Of a stretch of DNA of 64,000 nt, positions 31,343 to 40,405 are shown piece after piece. Positions within the stretch are counted from its first letter, which is position 1, and each line of letters starts with the position of its first letter. Made by a program: the position numbers and the translations under genes. Source of the stretch: Devosia enhydra (GTDB lineage: Bacteria; Pseudomonadota; Alphaproteobacteria; Rhizobiales; Devosiaceae); the NCBI RefSeq assembly GCF_900119845.1, contig NZ_FPKU01000002.1:467381-531380 (forward strand), given 5' to 3'. The notes under the pieces are model-generated. The model did no database searches and was not told the DNA's origin. It worked only from the letters and a program-made list of their open reading frames with translations.

Positions 31343-31894
31343 ATGAAGACGGCGATCACGCTTTGCGGTTCGATCCGCAAGGGCTCGTATAACGAGATCC
31401 TGCGCGCCCATGTGAGCGGCAGACTGCGCGCCGCCGGCGCCGCGGTCGAGGATATCGATCTGGGCGATTATCCCATGCCGATCTTCAACGAGGATCTCGA
31501 GGCCGATCACACCCCCGAGGCGGCCGGCATTCTGGCCGGCAAGTTCGCGGCGGCCGATATCATCTTCATCGCCAGCCCCGAATACAATTCGGGCGTCTCG
31601 CCGCTGATGCTCAACACCATCACCTGGATCTCGCGCCAGAAGCAGGGCCAGTTCAGGCATGCGGTGTTCGGGCTCGGGGCGGTCTCCTCGGGCAAATATG
31701 GCGCCATCGTCGGCATCTACCACCTGCGCGACGCGCTGCTCAAAGTCGGCGCTCTCGTCACCCCCACCCTCCTCGGCGTCGGCCCTGCCTCGGACGCCTT
31801 CGACGCCGAGGGCGCCCCCAGGGAAGCCGGCATCCAGCGCAAGGTCGACGCCCAGGTCCGCGAACTCATGGCCTTCTCGCGCGGCGGCGCCTGA
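31343..31894 (+). CDS. NADPH-dependent FMN reductase family protein
   Basis: Flavodoxin-fold oxidoreductase, 183 aa, in the NADPH-dependent FMN reductase/azoreductase family. The phosphate-binding loop is GSIRKGSYNEIL near the N-terminus, and SPEYNSGVSPLMLNTITW is the conserved flavin-contact segment. It follows dnaJ by 27 bases and could be read from the same transcript. The true substrate is unknown; general quinone or flavin reduction is likely. Confidence 0.87.
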   Translation: MKTAITLCGSIRKGSYNEILRAHVSGRLRAAGAAVEDIDLGDYPMPIFNEDLEADHTPEAAGILAGKFAAADIIFIASPEYNSGVSPLMLNTITWISRQKQGQFRHAVFGLGAVSSGKYGAIVGIYHLRDALLKVGALVTPTLLGVGPASDAFDAEGAPREAGIQRKVDAQVRELMAFSRGGA

Positions 31895-31974
31895 GGCCGG
31901 CTTTACCTGCCCCTGCTTTGCATGCCAGATACTGCGGCATGTATTTCGGGGGGCTATTGGTGATCACTGTTTCA

Positions 31975-32700
31975 ATGCGCCGGCTTTTTGCCGGCCTTCT
32001 GCTTTTCGGGCTCAGTAGTTTTCCGGCCCTGGCGCAATCGAGCCTCGTCAACAAGACGCAGCTCTTCTTCGGACCGGGGCACGGCACCCAGGTCGAATAT
32101 CTCGCCAAGGGCGGCACGAGCTACCTCTGGTATCCGGGCAATCGCGTCATCCTGCGCGGCGACTGGAAGACCGAAGGCAATCGCATCTGCTTCCGCTATG
32201 GCGCCAACACCTACAATCCGGTGACCGGCCAGCGCGGCGCCACCTGGTCGTGCCAGTTACTGTCCGAGCATCGCCGGTTCATGACCGAATCGCGCACGGG
32301 CGACGTGCTCGGCCTTGCGGGGCGGGACAAGCCGCCCTTCACCCTCGACAGCCGCCAGGTCACCCTCGCGGCGCTGATCACCGCAGTAGAGACCGGCCGC
32401 AAGCCGGAGATGCCGCCGCCGGGCAAGGCTATCACCAATGCCGAGGCCGATGCGCTCTGCAAGGCCGTCGTGGCCAATGCCGATCGCAGCCGTGCGGATC
32501 AGGTGGCGGCCGCCCATCTCTATTTCCACGGCATGCATATGGGCAGCCGCTGCGTAAGGCACGACTACGCCAAAAGCTTCGCCCTGCTCGACGCCGCCGG
32601 CGACACCATCTGGCGCGCCAACTTTATCCGCCTCCTCCGCGAACGCGCCAGAGGTGGTATGCCCGACGCCCAAACCGCCCTCCGCCGCCTTGGCCTCTGA
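31975..32700 (+). CDS. Secreted protein, unknown function
   Basis: A 241-aa protein from the ATG at 31975. Residues 1-21 form a signal peptide ending in PALAQ. The mature N-terminal half contains Trp/Tyr-rich segments (TSYLWYPGNRVILRGDW and ICFRYG), which suggest a small beta domain; it has four Cys in pairs that could form disulphides. The C-terminal half looks helical. I do not recognise the family with confidence. It has no operon partner: an intergenic repeat region follows. Confidence 0.7.
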   Translation: MRRLFAGLLLFGLSSFPALAQSSLVNKTQLFFGPGHGTQVEYLAKGGTSYLWYPGNRVILRGDWKTEGNRICFRYGANTYNPVTGQRGATWSCQLLSEHRRFMTESRTGDVLGLAGRDKPPFTLDSRQVTLAALITAVETGRKPEMPPPGKAITNAEADALCKAVVANADRSRADQVAAAHLYFHGMHMGSRCVRHDYAKSFALLDAAGDTIWRANFIRLLRERARGGMPDAQTALRRLGL

Positions 32701-32733
32701 GGCGAAAAGGCCGCGATGTGACGTAAAGAGAGG

Positions 32734-32841
32734 CCCTCATGGTGAGGAGCCCCGCAGGGGCGTCTCGAACCACGAGGGCCGCTTGCACCGAATTCCCCGC
32801 TCATGGTTCGAGACGCGGCTGCGCCGCTCCTCACCATGAGG
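32734..32841. repeat. Inverted-repeat intergenic element, about 108 bp
   Basis: The left arm CCTCATGGTGAGGAG...GTCTCGAACCA is matched by an inverted right arm TGGTTCGAGAC...CTCCTCACCATGAGG. The two long imperfect arms surround a centre of about 25 bases, so the whole could fold into a cruciform or long hairpin. Sequences of this type, with CCTCATGGTGAGGAG and TCTCGAACCATGA, are widespread intergenic repeats in Rhizobiales as far as I recall. Confidence 0.75.
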
Positions 32842-32957
32842 TCTCTCTGCCAGCAGCCTGAAAGCAGAGAATTTATCCCCACCCCCATCCACCGCCCCCA
32901 TAATGCCCTCATCTCCCACCCGGGTGGTGTCGCGACGCTTCGAGCCGTGCCGCAGGC

Positions 32958-32982
32958 CAAATCGCTCCAGTGGAGCGATTTG
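32958..32982. repeat. Perfect 12-bp inverted repeat
   Basis: CAAATCGCTCCA and TGGAGCGATTTG are separated by a single G, giving a 25-base near-perfect palindrome. There is no T-run, so it is unlikely to be a simple terminator. It may be part of another repeated element or a dimeric binding site. It is about 390 bases before pyrF. Confidence 0.6.
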
Positions 32983-33373
32983 AGGGGAGAAGGCCATGAG
33001 AGCTACGCTCGAACGGCAAAGATCGGGGTGGGATGCGGGTGCGGGGCCGGTCGCGGGCTCGCAGGCCCTCGATGATGCGCATGGCCAGAGGGCCAAGGCC
33101 AGGACGGGACCTCAACACTCCCGGGACCCGGGGACATAGCCCAGACGCCCAGTTCGCATCCCGACTTAAGCCAAAAATCCCGAACACCCGGCGAGGCGCA
33201 AGTCTCACCACACTGCGGACCACCCGCGCCGAGGCAAACCGCCTCGCCGGGCCGCCCAACCTTACCCCGAACCCGGATGGGCCACGCCCTGCCGGCCATC
33301 GCCCATGCCGAAGCGCTTGCCCGCCATCGCCCCCTGTGGCAGGAGGCGGCAACCGAAACGCCGAGAGAGTGTC

Positions 33374-34072
33374 ATGGCCGGAACCCTCATCGTCGCCCTC
33401 GATCTCGATAGCCGCGCCGAAGCCGAGGCGCTGATCGCCCGGCTGGGCGATGCCGTCGATTTCTACAAGATCGGCTACCAGCTGTTTTACGGCGGGGATG
33501 GCCTTTCGCTCGGCAAGGCGCTGCTCGCCGCCGGCAAGCGCGTGTTCTTCGATCTCAAGCTGCTCGACATCGACAACACCATCGAAAAAGGCGTCACGGC
33601 CCTTGCTTCGACTGGCGCGCAGATGCTCACCATCCACGCCTATCCCAAGGCGATGCGTGTCGCGGCAAAAGCGGCGGAGGGCTCGGGCGCAACCGTGCTC
33701 GGGGTCACGGTCCTGACCTCAATGGACGATGCGGATCTCAGGGAAGCCGGCTATGCCCGCGATGCAGCCGGGCTCGTCCTGTTGCGTGCGCAGCAGGCGC
33801 GCGATGCGGGCATTGGCGGGCTCGTCTGCGCGGCGACCGAAGCACAGATGGTACGCCCCGTGCTGGGGCCCGACATGGCCATCGTCACCCCCGGCATCCG
33901 CCCGCTTGGCGCCGCGCAGGGCGACCAGAAGCGGGTTATGGGCCCCGGCCAGGCCCTTACGGCGGGCGCCACCCATCTCGTGGTCGGCCGCCCGATCACC
34001 GCCGCACAGGACCCTGCCGAGGCCGCCCGCGCGATATTGGCCGAAATGGCGAGCGGCACGCGGCTGGCCTGA
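33374..34072 (+). CDS. pyrF: Orotidine 5'-phosphate decarboxylase
   Basis: Final enzyme of UMP synthesis. The 232-aa product starts at the ATG at 33374, with GAGAGAG upstream. Key features are [14 protein letters not shown] at the N-terminus and the catalytic [14 protein letters not shown] segment (Asp-x-Lys-x-x-Asp). The phosphate-binding ends are [17 protein letters not shown] and HLVVGRPIT. It precedes dapB by 47 bases on the same strand. Confidence 0.95.
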   Translation: MAGTLIVALDLDSRAEAEALIARLGDAVDFYKIGYQLFYGGDGLSLGKALLAAGKRVFFDLKLLDIDNTIEKGVTALASTGAQMLTIHAYPKAMRVAAKAAEGSGATVLGVTVLTSMDDADLREAGYARDAAGLVLLRAQQARDAGIGGLVCAATEAQMVRPVLGPDMAIVTPGIRPLGAAQGDQKRVMGPGQALTAGATHLVVGRPITAAQDPAEAARAILAEMASGTRLA

Positions 34073-34119
34073 ACCGGCCGCTCTTGGTAAAAGGCCGGGG
34101 CTTTGAAGGAGAGTTGGCG

Positions 34120-34929
34120 ATGTCGGATGTAAAGATCGCGGTGGCCGGGGCCGGCGGCCGCATGGGCGCAGCCGTCATCCGGGCCGCGCAGATCGCGGGC
34201 GCTTCCGTCCATTCCGCCTTCGACCGGCACGGCTCGGCCGCCATCGGTAAGGATGCCGGCACGCTTGCGGGCACCGATGCGCTGGGCGTTGCTGTCGTCG
34301 ACGACATCGCTACCGCCCTTGCCGGGGCCGATGCCATCATCGATTTCACCGTGCCCTCGGCCAGCGTCATGCTGGCGCGCCATGCCGCAGAGCATGGGCT
34401 CATCCATATCTGCGGCACCACCGGCTTCACGCCGGGAGAAAGCGACGAGATCGCCGCGGCCGCCCGGGCCGGCGCGCGCATCGTCAAGTCCGGCAATTTC
34501 TCGCTCGGGGTCAACCTGCTCGCTGGTCTCGTGCGGCAGGCGGCCAAGGCGCTGCCGGGCTTTGACATCGAAATTCTCGAAATGCACCACAACCGCAAGG
34601 TCGATGCGCCTTCGGGCACGGCCCTGCTCCTGGGGCAGGCGGCTGCCGAGGGCCGCGCCGTTGCGCTTGATGATGTGTCCGTGCGCGTTCGCGATGGCCA
34701 TACCGGGCCGCGCGAGCCGGGCACCATCGGCTTTGCCACATTGCGGGGCGGCACCGTGGTGGGCGAGCACAGCGTCATCCTTGCGGGCGATCGCGAGATG
34801 ATCACCCTCTCCCACCGCGCTGATGATCGCGCCATCTTTGCCAATGGCGCCGTGCGCGCCGCGCTCTGGGCGGCTGACAAGCCTGCCGGGCTTTACGACA
34901 TGGCCGATGTGCTCGGCCTCAAGGATTAG
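34120..34929 (+). CDS. dapB: 4-hydroxy-tetrahydrodipicolinate reductase
   Basis: NAD(P)H-dependent reductase of the lysine and diaminopimelate pathway, 269 aa. The dinucleotide loop is [12 protein letters not shown]. The catalytic and substrate site is the typical [25 protein letters not shown] is also diagnostic. The AAGGAGAG ribosome-binding site fixes the start at 34120. gpmA follows after eight bases, so the two genes are co-transcribed. Confidence 0.96.
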   Translation: MSDVKIAVAGAGGRMGAAVIRAAQIAGASVHSAFDRHGSAAIGKDAGTLAGTDALGVAVVDDIATALAGADAIIDFTVPSASVMLARHAAEHGLIHICGTTGFTPGESDEIAAAARAGARIVKSGNFSLGVNLLAGLVRQAAKALPGFDIEILEMHHNRKVDAPSGTALLLGQAAAEGRAVALDDVSVRVRDGHTGPREPGTIGFATLRGGTVVGEHSVILAGDREMITLSHRADDRAIFANGAVRAALWAADKPAGLYDMADVLGLKD

Positions 34930-34937
34930 GAGAGATT

Positions 34938-35552
34938 ATGACGGGCATGCTGATCCTGGTCCGACACGGCCAGAGCGAATGGAACCTCAAGAACCTTTTT
35001 ACCGGCTGGCGCAATGTGGAGCTGACCGAACAGGGCATCGGCGAGGCGCGCGCCACCGGCAAGAAGCTCGCGGCGGCCGGCATCGTGCCCGACCTGTTCT
35101 ACACCTCGGCCCTGCGCCGGGCGCAGCACACGCTCGACCTCATCCTCGAGGAAATGGGCATCGTCAACCTCACCATCACCCGCAACCAGGCCCTCAACGA
35201 GCGCGACTATGGCGATCTGTCGGGGCTCAACAAGGATGATGCGCGGGCCAAATGGGGCGACGAGCAGGTGCTGATCTGGCGCCGCTCCTATGATGTGCCC
35301 CCGCCGGGCGGGGAGAGCCTCAAGGACACCGCCGATCGCACCCAGCCCTATTTCGAGGCCGAAATCCTGCCCCATCTCAAGGCCGGCAAGACTGTGCTCG
35401 TCACCGCGCACGGCAATTCGCTGCGGGCGCTGGTCAAGGCCATCGAGGGCCTGACCCCCGACGAGATCCTGAAGCGCGAGATCGCCACCGGCGAGCCCGT
35501 CGCTTACCGCATCGGGCCCGATGGCGCGATGATCGAGAAGGTTACACTCTAG
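34938..35552 (+). CDS. gpmA: 2,3-bisphosphoglycerate-dependent phosphoglycerate mutase
   Basis: Interconverts 3- and 2-phosphoglycerate in glycolysis. It has 204 aa, the shorter alphaproteobacterial form. The phosphohistidine is in [10 protein letters not shown], with [22 protein letters not shown] and the second catalytic His in [11 protein letters not shown]. It follows dapB closely. A 208-bp repeat begins three bases after the stop. Confidence 0.95.
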   Translation: MTGMLILVRHGQSEWNLKNLFTGWRNVELTEQGIGEARATGKKLAAAGIVPDLFYTSALRRAQHTLDLILEEMGIVNLTITRNQALNERDYGDLSGLNKDDARAKWGDEQVLIWRRSYDVPPPGGESLKDTADRTQPYFEAEILPHLKAGKTVLVTAHGNSLRALVKAIEGLTPDEILKREIATGEPVAYRIGPDGAMIEKVTL

Positions 35553-35554
35553 AG

Positions 35555-35762
35555 GCTTCACGTTTGGGCTGATGCGCGGCGCTGCAGTCGTCACCCTCCC
35601 CCTTTGCGGGGAGGGATCAAGGGTGGGGGGCGGGGAGCCACCAGACGCACCGTTGATTCACTTGCTCCCCTCATCCCACCCCGGCCCTCCCCCGTCCAAG
35701 GAGAGGGAGGCCGACTGAGAGCTCAGTTCGTCCTGAGAGGCGGTTCAACCATAAGGTGAAGC
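35555..35762 (-). repeat. 208-bp intergenic element, copy 2 (inverted)
   Basis: Reverse-complement copy of 22977-23184, with only scattered differences by eye. It fills the space between gpmA (stop at 35552) and the convergent Ada-like gene (stop at 35766) almost exactly. The same two CCCTCCCC/GGGGAGGG hairpins are present. The ends GCTTCACGTTTGGGCTG and CCATAAGGTGAAGC form imperfect terminal inverted repeats. Confidence 0.85.
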
Positions 35763-35765
35763 GCT

Positions 35766-36659
35766 TTAGACCGCGGTCACCCCGGCCTCCCAGCCCAGCA
35801 TGGCGCGCTTGCGCGGCAATCCCCAGTGATAGCCGGTGAGCGCGCCCGTCGCGCCCACCACCCGATGGCAGGGCACGACGAAGGAGATCGGGTTGCGCCC
35901 CACCGCCGCCCCCACCGCCCGCGCCGCCGTCGGCCGGCCGAGGTTCTGGGCGAGTGCGCCATAGGTGGTCGCCCGGCCCACCGGCACGCCGAGCAGGGTC
36001 TGCCACACCGAGACTTCGAAATCGGTGCCGATCAGCACCACCCGCACCGGCTCGTCGGACTGCCAGCGTCCGGGCTCGAAGATGCGGCGGGCCAGCGCGG
36101 CAACGGCCGCATCATTGCGGGCATAGCGGGCCCGGGGCCAGCGGCGGGCGAGATCGGCGAAAGCGGCCTCCACGTCCTCGGGTCCATCGGCAAAGCCGAG
36201 GCCGGCGAGCCCCCAGCGCGTCGTGACCATCACGGCGAGGCCGAAGGGCGAGGGCGCCACGCCCCAGTCCATCGCCAGCCCCTCGCCCCTGTCGCGCCAG
36301 GCGCCGGGCGGCATGGCCTCATGGGTCACGAAGAGATCGTGCAGCCGCGATGCCGAGGAGTAACCCACGTCATAGGCGACCCCGATTATACTGCCCTCTC
36401 CGCCGAGCAGGCGTCGGGCATGATCGAGAGCAACGGCTTGCGAAAAACTCTTGGGCGTCAGCCCGCACCAGGCCTGGAACAGCGCCACGAGCTGCCGTTC
36501 GGAAAGGTCGAGCGCCTTTGCGAACATAGGCAGGTCGAGATCTTCCGGTCCCGTCTCGGTGAGATAAGCGATGGCGCGGCGTACCCGCTCGTAATCGTGA
36601 TGGGCGGCAAGGGTCTGGTCGTGAGGCATTTCGTGGGCTGTCGATGGGGAGCTCATCAC
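35766..36659 (-). CDS. AraC/methylated-DNA-cysteine methyltransferase fusion (Ada-like)
   Basis: A 297-aa two-domain protein. The N-terminal third is an AraC-type helix-turn-helix ([15 protein letters not shown] and [17 protein letters not shown]). The C-terminal domain is an O6-alkylguanine-DNA alkyltransferase with the active Cys in [14 protein letters not shown] and [23 protein letters not shown]. It lacks the N-terminal zinc/phosphotriester domain of E. coli Ada, so it should repair O6-alkylguanine, but methylphosphotriester sensing would be missing. It converges with gpmA. Confidence 0.9.
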   Translation of the reverse strand: MMSSPSTAHEMPHDQTLAAHHDYERVRRAIAYLTETGPEDLDLPMFAKALDLSERQLVALFQAWCGLTPKSFSQAVALDHARRLLGGEGSIIGVAYDVGYSSASRLHDLFVTHEAMPPGAWRDRGEGLAMDWGVAPSPFGLAVMVTTRWGLAGLGFADGPEDVEAAFADLARRWPRARYARNDAAVAALARRIFEPGRWQSDEPVRVVLIGTDFEVSVWQTLLGVPVGRATTYGALAQNLGRPTAARAVGAAVGRNPISFVVPCHRVVGATGALTGYHWGLPRKRAMLGWEAGVTAV

Positions 36660-36711
36660 CCCAGACTAGGGCAGAGCCCCCTCGCGATCGACCCGATTTT
36701 GACGGATCGGC

Positions 36712-37191
36712 CTATCTGCGGGCCTGCCGCAGCGCCGTCCCGAACGCCTTGGCAAAGCTCGACTTCTCGTTTTCGGCGAGAAAGGCCCCGATCTCCAGCG
36801 TCTGGTCCGCGCCGCGCAGATGAAGCGCGCGGGTGCGCTCGTTGATGTCCCGGTCGATCACGAGGCGCACCGCGAGGGGGTTGAACGAAAAACTCCGGCG
36901 CTGGCCTTTGCCGTCCACCTTGAGGATGTCGAGCTGGTGGCGCCAGAGCGTCACCTCCTCGAAGGCGCGTCCATTGCGGCGCGCGGCCGACAGCGCCCAC
37001 CACACGGCGAGGATGTCGAGGCCCATGAACCCGACGATCGGCCAGGCGCCCATCGAGAAAAACACCATCCCTGGCACCGAGGCCATCACCACCATCACGG
37101 CGATGACGATGCGCTGCCCGTTGCCGGTCAGGGAATTGTGCGGTGTGAGCTTGGCGGCAAAGAGCGGCCGGGCTTGCGTGGTGGTCGACAT
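36712..37191 (-). CDS. DUF2244 family membrane protein
   Basis: A 159-aa conserved alphaproteobacterial protein. Two adjacent membrane helices lie at about 28-70 (RIVIAVMVVMASVPG and GFMGLDILAVWWAL), followed by a cytoplasmic beta-rich domain with VTLWRHQLDIL and FNPLAVRLV. The family has no established function. It is divergent from nth by 36 bases, so the two promoters overlap, a pairing I recall from related genomes. Confidence 0.85.
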   Translation of the reverse strand: MSTTTQARPLFAAKLTPHNSLTGNGQRIVIAVMVVMASVPGMVFFSMGAWPIVGFMGLDILAVWWALSAARRNGRAFEEVTLWRHQLDILKVDGKGQRRSFSFNPLAVRLVIDRDINERTRALHLRGADQTLEIGAFLAENEKSSFAKAFGTALRQARR

Positions 37192-37227
37192 CCTTGCATC
37201 ACTTCGTCGGATGGAATCGAGGCTCGC

Positions 37228-37938
37228 ATGACTTCGCCTAAACGAACAAGACGCCTCTCACGATCAGATGTCGACGCGATTTTTGGCGCTTTTTCGGCAG
37301 CGAACCCGGAACCGAAGGGCGAGCTCGATTATGTCAACCCGTTCACCCTGCTGGTGGCGGTCGTTCTCTCGGCCCAGGCCACCGATGTGGGGGTGAACAA
37401 GGCCACCGGGCCGCTCTTTGCCATCGCCGATACGCCCGAGAAAATGGTGGCGCTGGGGCTCGAGACCATCGAGGCCCATATCCGCACCATCGGGCTTTTC
37501 CGCACCAAGGCGCGCAACGTGCTGGCGCTCTCCGAGCGGCTCATCGCCGAATTCGGTTCCGAAGTGCCCCAGACTCGCGAAGCGCTCGAATCGCTGCCCG
37601 GCGTCGGCCGCAAGACGGCAAACGTGGTGCTCAACATCGCCTTCGGCCAGCCCACCATCGCGGTGGATACCCATCTCTTCCGGGTCGGCAACCGCACGGG
37701 CCTTGCCCCCGGCAAGACGCCGCTGGCCGTGGAACTGGGCCTCGAAAAGATCGTGCCCGACCGCTATCGGCGGCACGCCCATCACTGGCTGATCCTGCAC
37801 GGCCGCTATGTATGCAAGGCGCGCAAGCCCGAATGCTGGCACTGCCTCATCGCCGAATGGTGCCGCTTCGAACCCAAGACCCCGCCGCCAAAAGGTACCC
37901 TGCCGCTCGAAGGCGACCTTCCGGGAGAGGAGCCTTAG
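37228..37938 (+). CDS. nth: Endonuclease III
   Basis: Base-excision DNA glycosylase/AP lyase for oxidised pyrimidines, 236 aa. The helix-hairpin-helix motif LPGVGRKTANVVL contains the catalytic Lys, and the catalytic Asp is in AVDTHLFRVGNR. The [4Fe-4S] ligands have the right spacing, C-x6-C-x2-C-x5-C, in CKARKPECWHCLIAEWC. The start at 37228 avoids the upstream frame that overlaps the DUF2244 gene. Confidence 0.95.
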   Translation: MTSPKRTRRLSRSDVDAIFGAFSAANPEPKGELDYVNPFTLLVAVVLSAQATDVGVNKATGPLFAIADTPEKMVALGLETIEAHIRTIGLFRTKARNVLALSERLIAEFGSEVPQTREALESLPGVGRKTANVVLNIAFGQPTIAVDTHLFRVGNRTGLAPGKTPLAVELGLEKIVPDRYRRHAHHWLILHGRYVCKARKPECWHCLIAEWCRFEPKTPPPKGTLPLEGDLPGEEP

Positions 37939-37995
37939 GCGAGGCGACGCGGCGCCCATACGGTCCTACGCCACCCAACCCACCCCATACTCGAC

Positions 37996-38082
37996 GTCAT
38001 TCCCGCGAAAGCGGGGATCCAGTTTGCGATCTACAGGCACCACCAGGCGAAACAAAACTGCTTTCCCGCCTTCGGGAATGAC
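37996..38082. repeat. 87-bp intergenic element with inverted ends
   Basis: It starts GTCATTCCCGCGAAAGCGGGGATCC and ends CCCGCCTTCGGGAATGAC when read across. The outer ten bases GTCATTCCCG and CGGGAATGAC are perfect inverted repeats, and each end contains its own small hairpin. This is a common style of dispersed intergenic repeat in proteobacteria. It lies between the stops of the convergent nth and DUF2214 genes. Confidence 0.75.
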
Positions 38083-38136
38083 CCCGGGGCACGTACGAAG
38101 CAGTCCCCCGAGAAATCCCCCCGCCCCTTTTGTCCC

Positions 38137-38580
38137 CTACAATCCGATGCCGCGGGCCATGAGGGCTGCGGCAATGGGAATGAGGAAGAGGAGGCCCAGT
38201 TCGGCATGGAGCAGCGTGCGCACGCGCTTGAGGTCTCCGGCCGGCACCGTGAAGGCTGCATCGGCCTTCAATGCCTTGTTCCAGCGCAGGAAGGCCAGCG
38301 TCGGGGGCACGGACAAAAGCCCCACCACGACGAACAGCCCGATCTTGGTCCAGAACACCGGGTTGGCGAGATAGAAATTCGCCTCGTTGTGAAACACCCG
38401 TCCGAACCCGGCCAGCAGGACGAGGATCGCCGCCCCGCCATAGATCGCGTCGAGCCGACCCAGCAGCCGGACGGCGTTCGGGGTCACTCCGGCACGCAGC
38501 ACCGCGAATTCGGCGCCCAGCATGGCCACGACGGCGAAAACGCCCAGATGATGGGCAATGGTCAGGACGATATCGCCCAT
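38137..38580 (-). CDS. DUF2214 family membrane protein
   Basis: A 147-aa protein with four predicted membrane helices, starting MGDIVLTIAHHLGVFAVVAML. The His pair near the N-terminus and RVFHNEANFYLANPVFWTKIGLF are typical of DUF2214. No function is known. It is divergent from the TetR-type gene, 93 bases between starts, which makes it the likely regulatory target. Confidence 0.8.
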   Translation of the reverse strand: MGDIVLTIAHHLGVFAVVAMLGAEFAVLRAGVTPNAVRLLGRLDAIYGGAAILVLLAGFGRVFHNEANFYLANPVFWTKIGLFVVVGLLSVPPTLAFLRWNKALKADAAFTVPAGDLKRVRTLLHAELGLLFLIPIAAALMARGIGL

Positions 38581-38673
38581 GTTGACTCCGCTCACTTGGT
38601 GGAAAGCGCGATGTGAGCGCTGCTCAAATCACGCGAACGATGTTAGCAGCGTATGTGAACAGGGTTAAGTCAG

Positions 38674-39321
38674 ATGTTTCCAGTGCCCACATCGGCGCAA
38701 GCGCGGGAGGAGAGCTATCATCATGGCGATCTGGCGCAGGCGCTCGTCGATGCGGGGCTGGATGCAATGGCGGCGGGCAGCCCCCTACCCGGCTTGCGCG
38801 AACTGGCGCGCCGCGTAGGCGTTTCATCGGCCGCGCCCTACCGGCATTTCCGCAATCGCGACGAACTCGTGGCTGCCATCGCCGCCGAGGGCTTCCACCG
38901 CTTCGCCAGGCTCCTGCAGCAGGCGGCAGCAGGCCGCCCTGCCGATCTTCAATTGCCTGCCATTGGGCGCGCCTATGTGCGGTTTGCGCGGGAAAACCGG
39001 CCGCTCTTCCAGCTGATGTTCTCGCCCGAGATCGACCGGATCGGGGACGACAGCCTGAAGGTGGCGATGGAAGCAACGCTCGCGCCCCTCACCAGCGCGG
39101 CGACCCACGAAGCCGGACGGCGCGATCCGCTCGATGCCACACTCGGCGCCTGGGCGCTGATGCACGGGCTAGCGCAGCTGCTGCTCGATCCGGGCCTTCT
39201 CGACCTCGATGCCGAACGCAGCGAGCGGCTGGTCGCCGGCATCCTCCAGACCTTCGTCGCCGGCCTGAGGGCCACCCCCGGCGCAACCGTCCTGAGGCCG
39301 GGGTTCGAGCGGGTCTCCTGA
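38674..39321 (+). CDS. TetR family transcriptional regulator
   Basis: A 215-aa repressor-like protein. The N-terminal helix-turn-helix is LRELARRVGVSSAAPYRHFRNRDELVAAI at about 37-65, and the C-terminal ligand/dimer domain resembles the WHG (TetR_C) type (FQLMFSPEI and LMHGLAQLLLDPG). The divergent DUF2214 gene is the most likely target; I see no clear operator in the 93-base gap. The ligand is unknown. Confidence 0.88.
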   Translation: MFPVPTSAQAREESYHHGDLAQALVDAGLDAMAAGSPLPGLRELARRVGVSSAAPYRHFRNRDELVAAIAAEGFHRFARLLQQAAAGRPADLQLPAIGRAYVRFARENRPLFQLMFSPEIDRIGDDSLKVAMEATLAPLTSAATHEAGRRDPLDATLGAWALMHGLAQLLLDPGLLDLDAERSERLVAGILQTFVAGLRATPGATVLRPGFERVS

Positions 39322-39385
39322 GGCTTGAGGTTGCGTCGCCCGCACCCATCCTCTATTGCCTCCCCCGTTCCTGGAGAGCCCGCCC

Positions 39386-40390
39386 GTGCCCGAAACCCGT
39401 TTCGACGTCCTGACCATCGGCAACGCCATCGTCGACGTCATTGCCCCGATCGATGCCGATTTCCTTGCGCGCGAGGGGCTGTCAGAGGGGATCATGCATT
39501 TGGTCGATGCCGACCGCTCGGCCTATCTTTATGCCCGCATGCCCGAGAGCAAGACGCAGATTTCGGGGGGCAGCGCCGCCAATACGGCGGCCGGTGTCGC
39601 GTCTCTCGGCGGACGGGCTGCCTTTATCGGCAAGGTCGCCGATGACGAGCTCGGCGATGTCTTCGCCGCCGATCTCGAGGCCATCGGGGTGCACTACACC
39701 ACGACCCGCCTCATCCATGGCGCCGCCACCGCCCGCTCGATGATCCTGCTATCGGCCGATGGCGAGCGCACCATGAACACCTATCTGGGCGCCTGCCACC
39801 AGCTGACCGAAGCCGACATCCATGAAGACGAGATCGGCGACGCCGGCCTCACCTATATGGAGGGCTATCTCTGGGATCCGGTCGAGGCCAAGAAGGCCTT
39901 CGTGCGCGCCGCCCATTATGCCCACAAGCATGAACGCGCCACGTCCTTCACGCTCTCGGACCCGTTCTGCGTCCATCGCTTCCGCGAGGAATTCCTCGAT
40001 CTCATCCGCTCGCAGACGATCGACTACGTGCTCGCCAATGTCGATGAGCTCAAGGCCCTCTACCAGACGCAGGATCTGGGCACTGCCGTACGCGGCATCG
40101 CCAAGGATGCCGAGCTCGCAGCCATAACCATGGGCGCCGATGGCGCAATGGTCGTCGCCAATGGCGAGGTGATTTCCGTGCCGGCCTATCCCGTGCCCGA
40201 TGTCGTCGATGTCACCGGCGCCGGCGATCTCTTCGCCTCGGGCTTCCTTCTTGGCCTCTCGCGTGGCCAGCCGCTCGAAATGGCGCTCAAGGCCGGCTGC
40301 CTCGCGGCGTCCGAAGTGATTTCCCATATCGGGGCGAGGCCGGTGGCCGATCTGCGGACCCTGGCCGAACGGGAAGGCGTCGCCGTCTGA
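39386..40390 (+). CDS. PfkB family carbohydrate/adenosine kinase
   Basis: A ribokinase-fold kinase, 334 aa from the GTG at 39386, with GGAGAG upstream. The glycine pair in ISGGSAANTAAGVASLGG and the catalytic DVTGAGDLFASGFL motif (Asp base, anion hole) are intact. The overall sequence is closest to what is annotated as adenosine kinase in alphaproteobacteria, but substrate cannot be fixed from sequence. It converges with coaA, 15 bases apart. Confidence 0.88.
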   Translation: MPETRFDVLTIGNAIVDVIAPIDADFLAREGLSEGIMHLVDADRSAYLYARMPESKTQISGGSAANTAAGVASLGGRAAFIGKVADDELGDVFAADLEAIGVHYTTTRLIHGAATARSMILLSADGERTMNTYLGACHQLTEADIHEDEIGDAGLTYMEGYLWDPVEAKKAFVRAAHYAHKHERATSFTLSDPFCVHRFREEFLDLIRSQTIDYVLANVDELKALYQTQDLGTAVRGIAKDAELAAITMGADGAMVVANGEVISVPAYPVPDVVDVTGAGDLFASGFLLGLSRGQPLEMALKAGCLAASEVISHIGARPVADLRTLAEREGVAV

Positions 40391-40405
40391 CGCTGATGGC
40401 AGCCC

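Larger units (their letters stand above)
32701..33373. other. 673-bp gene-free stretch with two inverted-repeat elements
   Basis: No frame here looks like a real gene; candidate frames on both strands have low-complexity Arg/Pro/Gly-rich translations. It contains the inverted-repeat element at 32734-32841 and a perfect 12-bp inverted repeat at 32958-32982, both listed separately. The part from about 33000 to 33300 is GC-rich and unremarkable to me; it may be a degraded or repeated intergenic sequence. The pyrF ribosome-binding site is at the right end. Confidence 0.6.

Noticed and set aside
32791-32820. tRNA-like T-loop GGTTCGAGAC
   Set aside because: It belongs to the inverted-repeat element; there is no acceptor or anticodon stem around it. 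I found no tRNA gene in the window.
32909-33637. Minus-strand frame covering the gap before pyrF
   Set aside because: Half of it is antisense to pyrF, and the rest is Arg/Pro-rich with no start signal. A repeated intergenic sequence is more likely.
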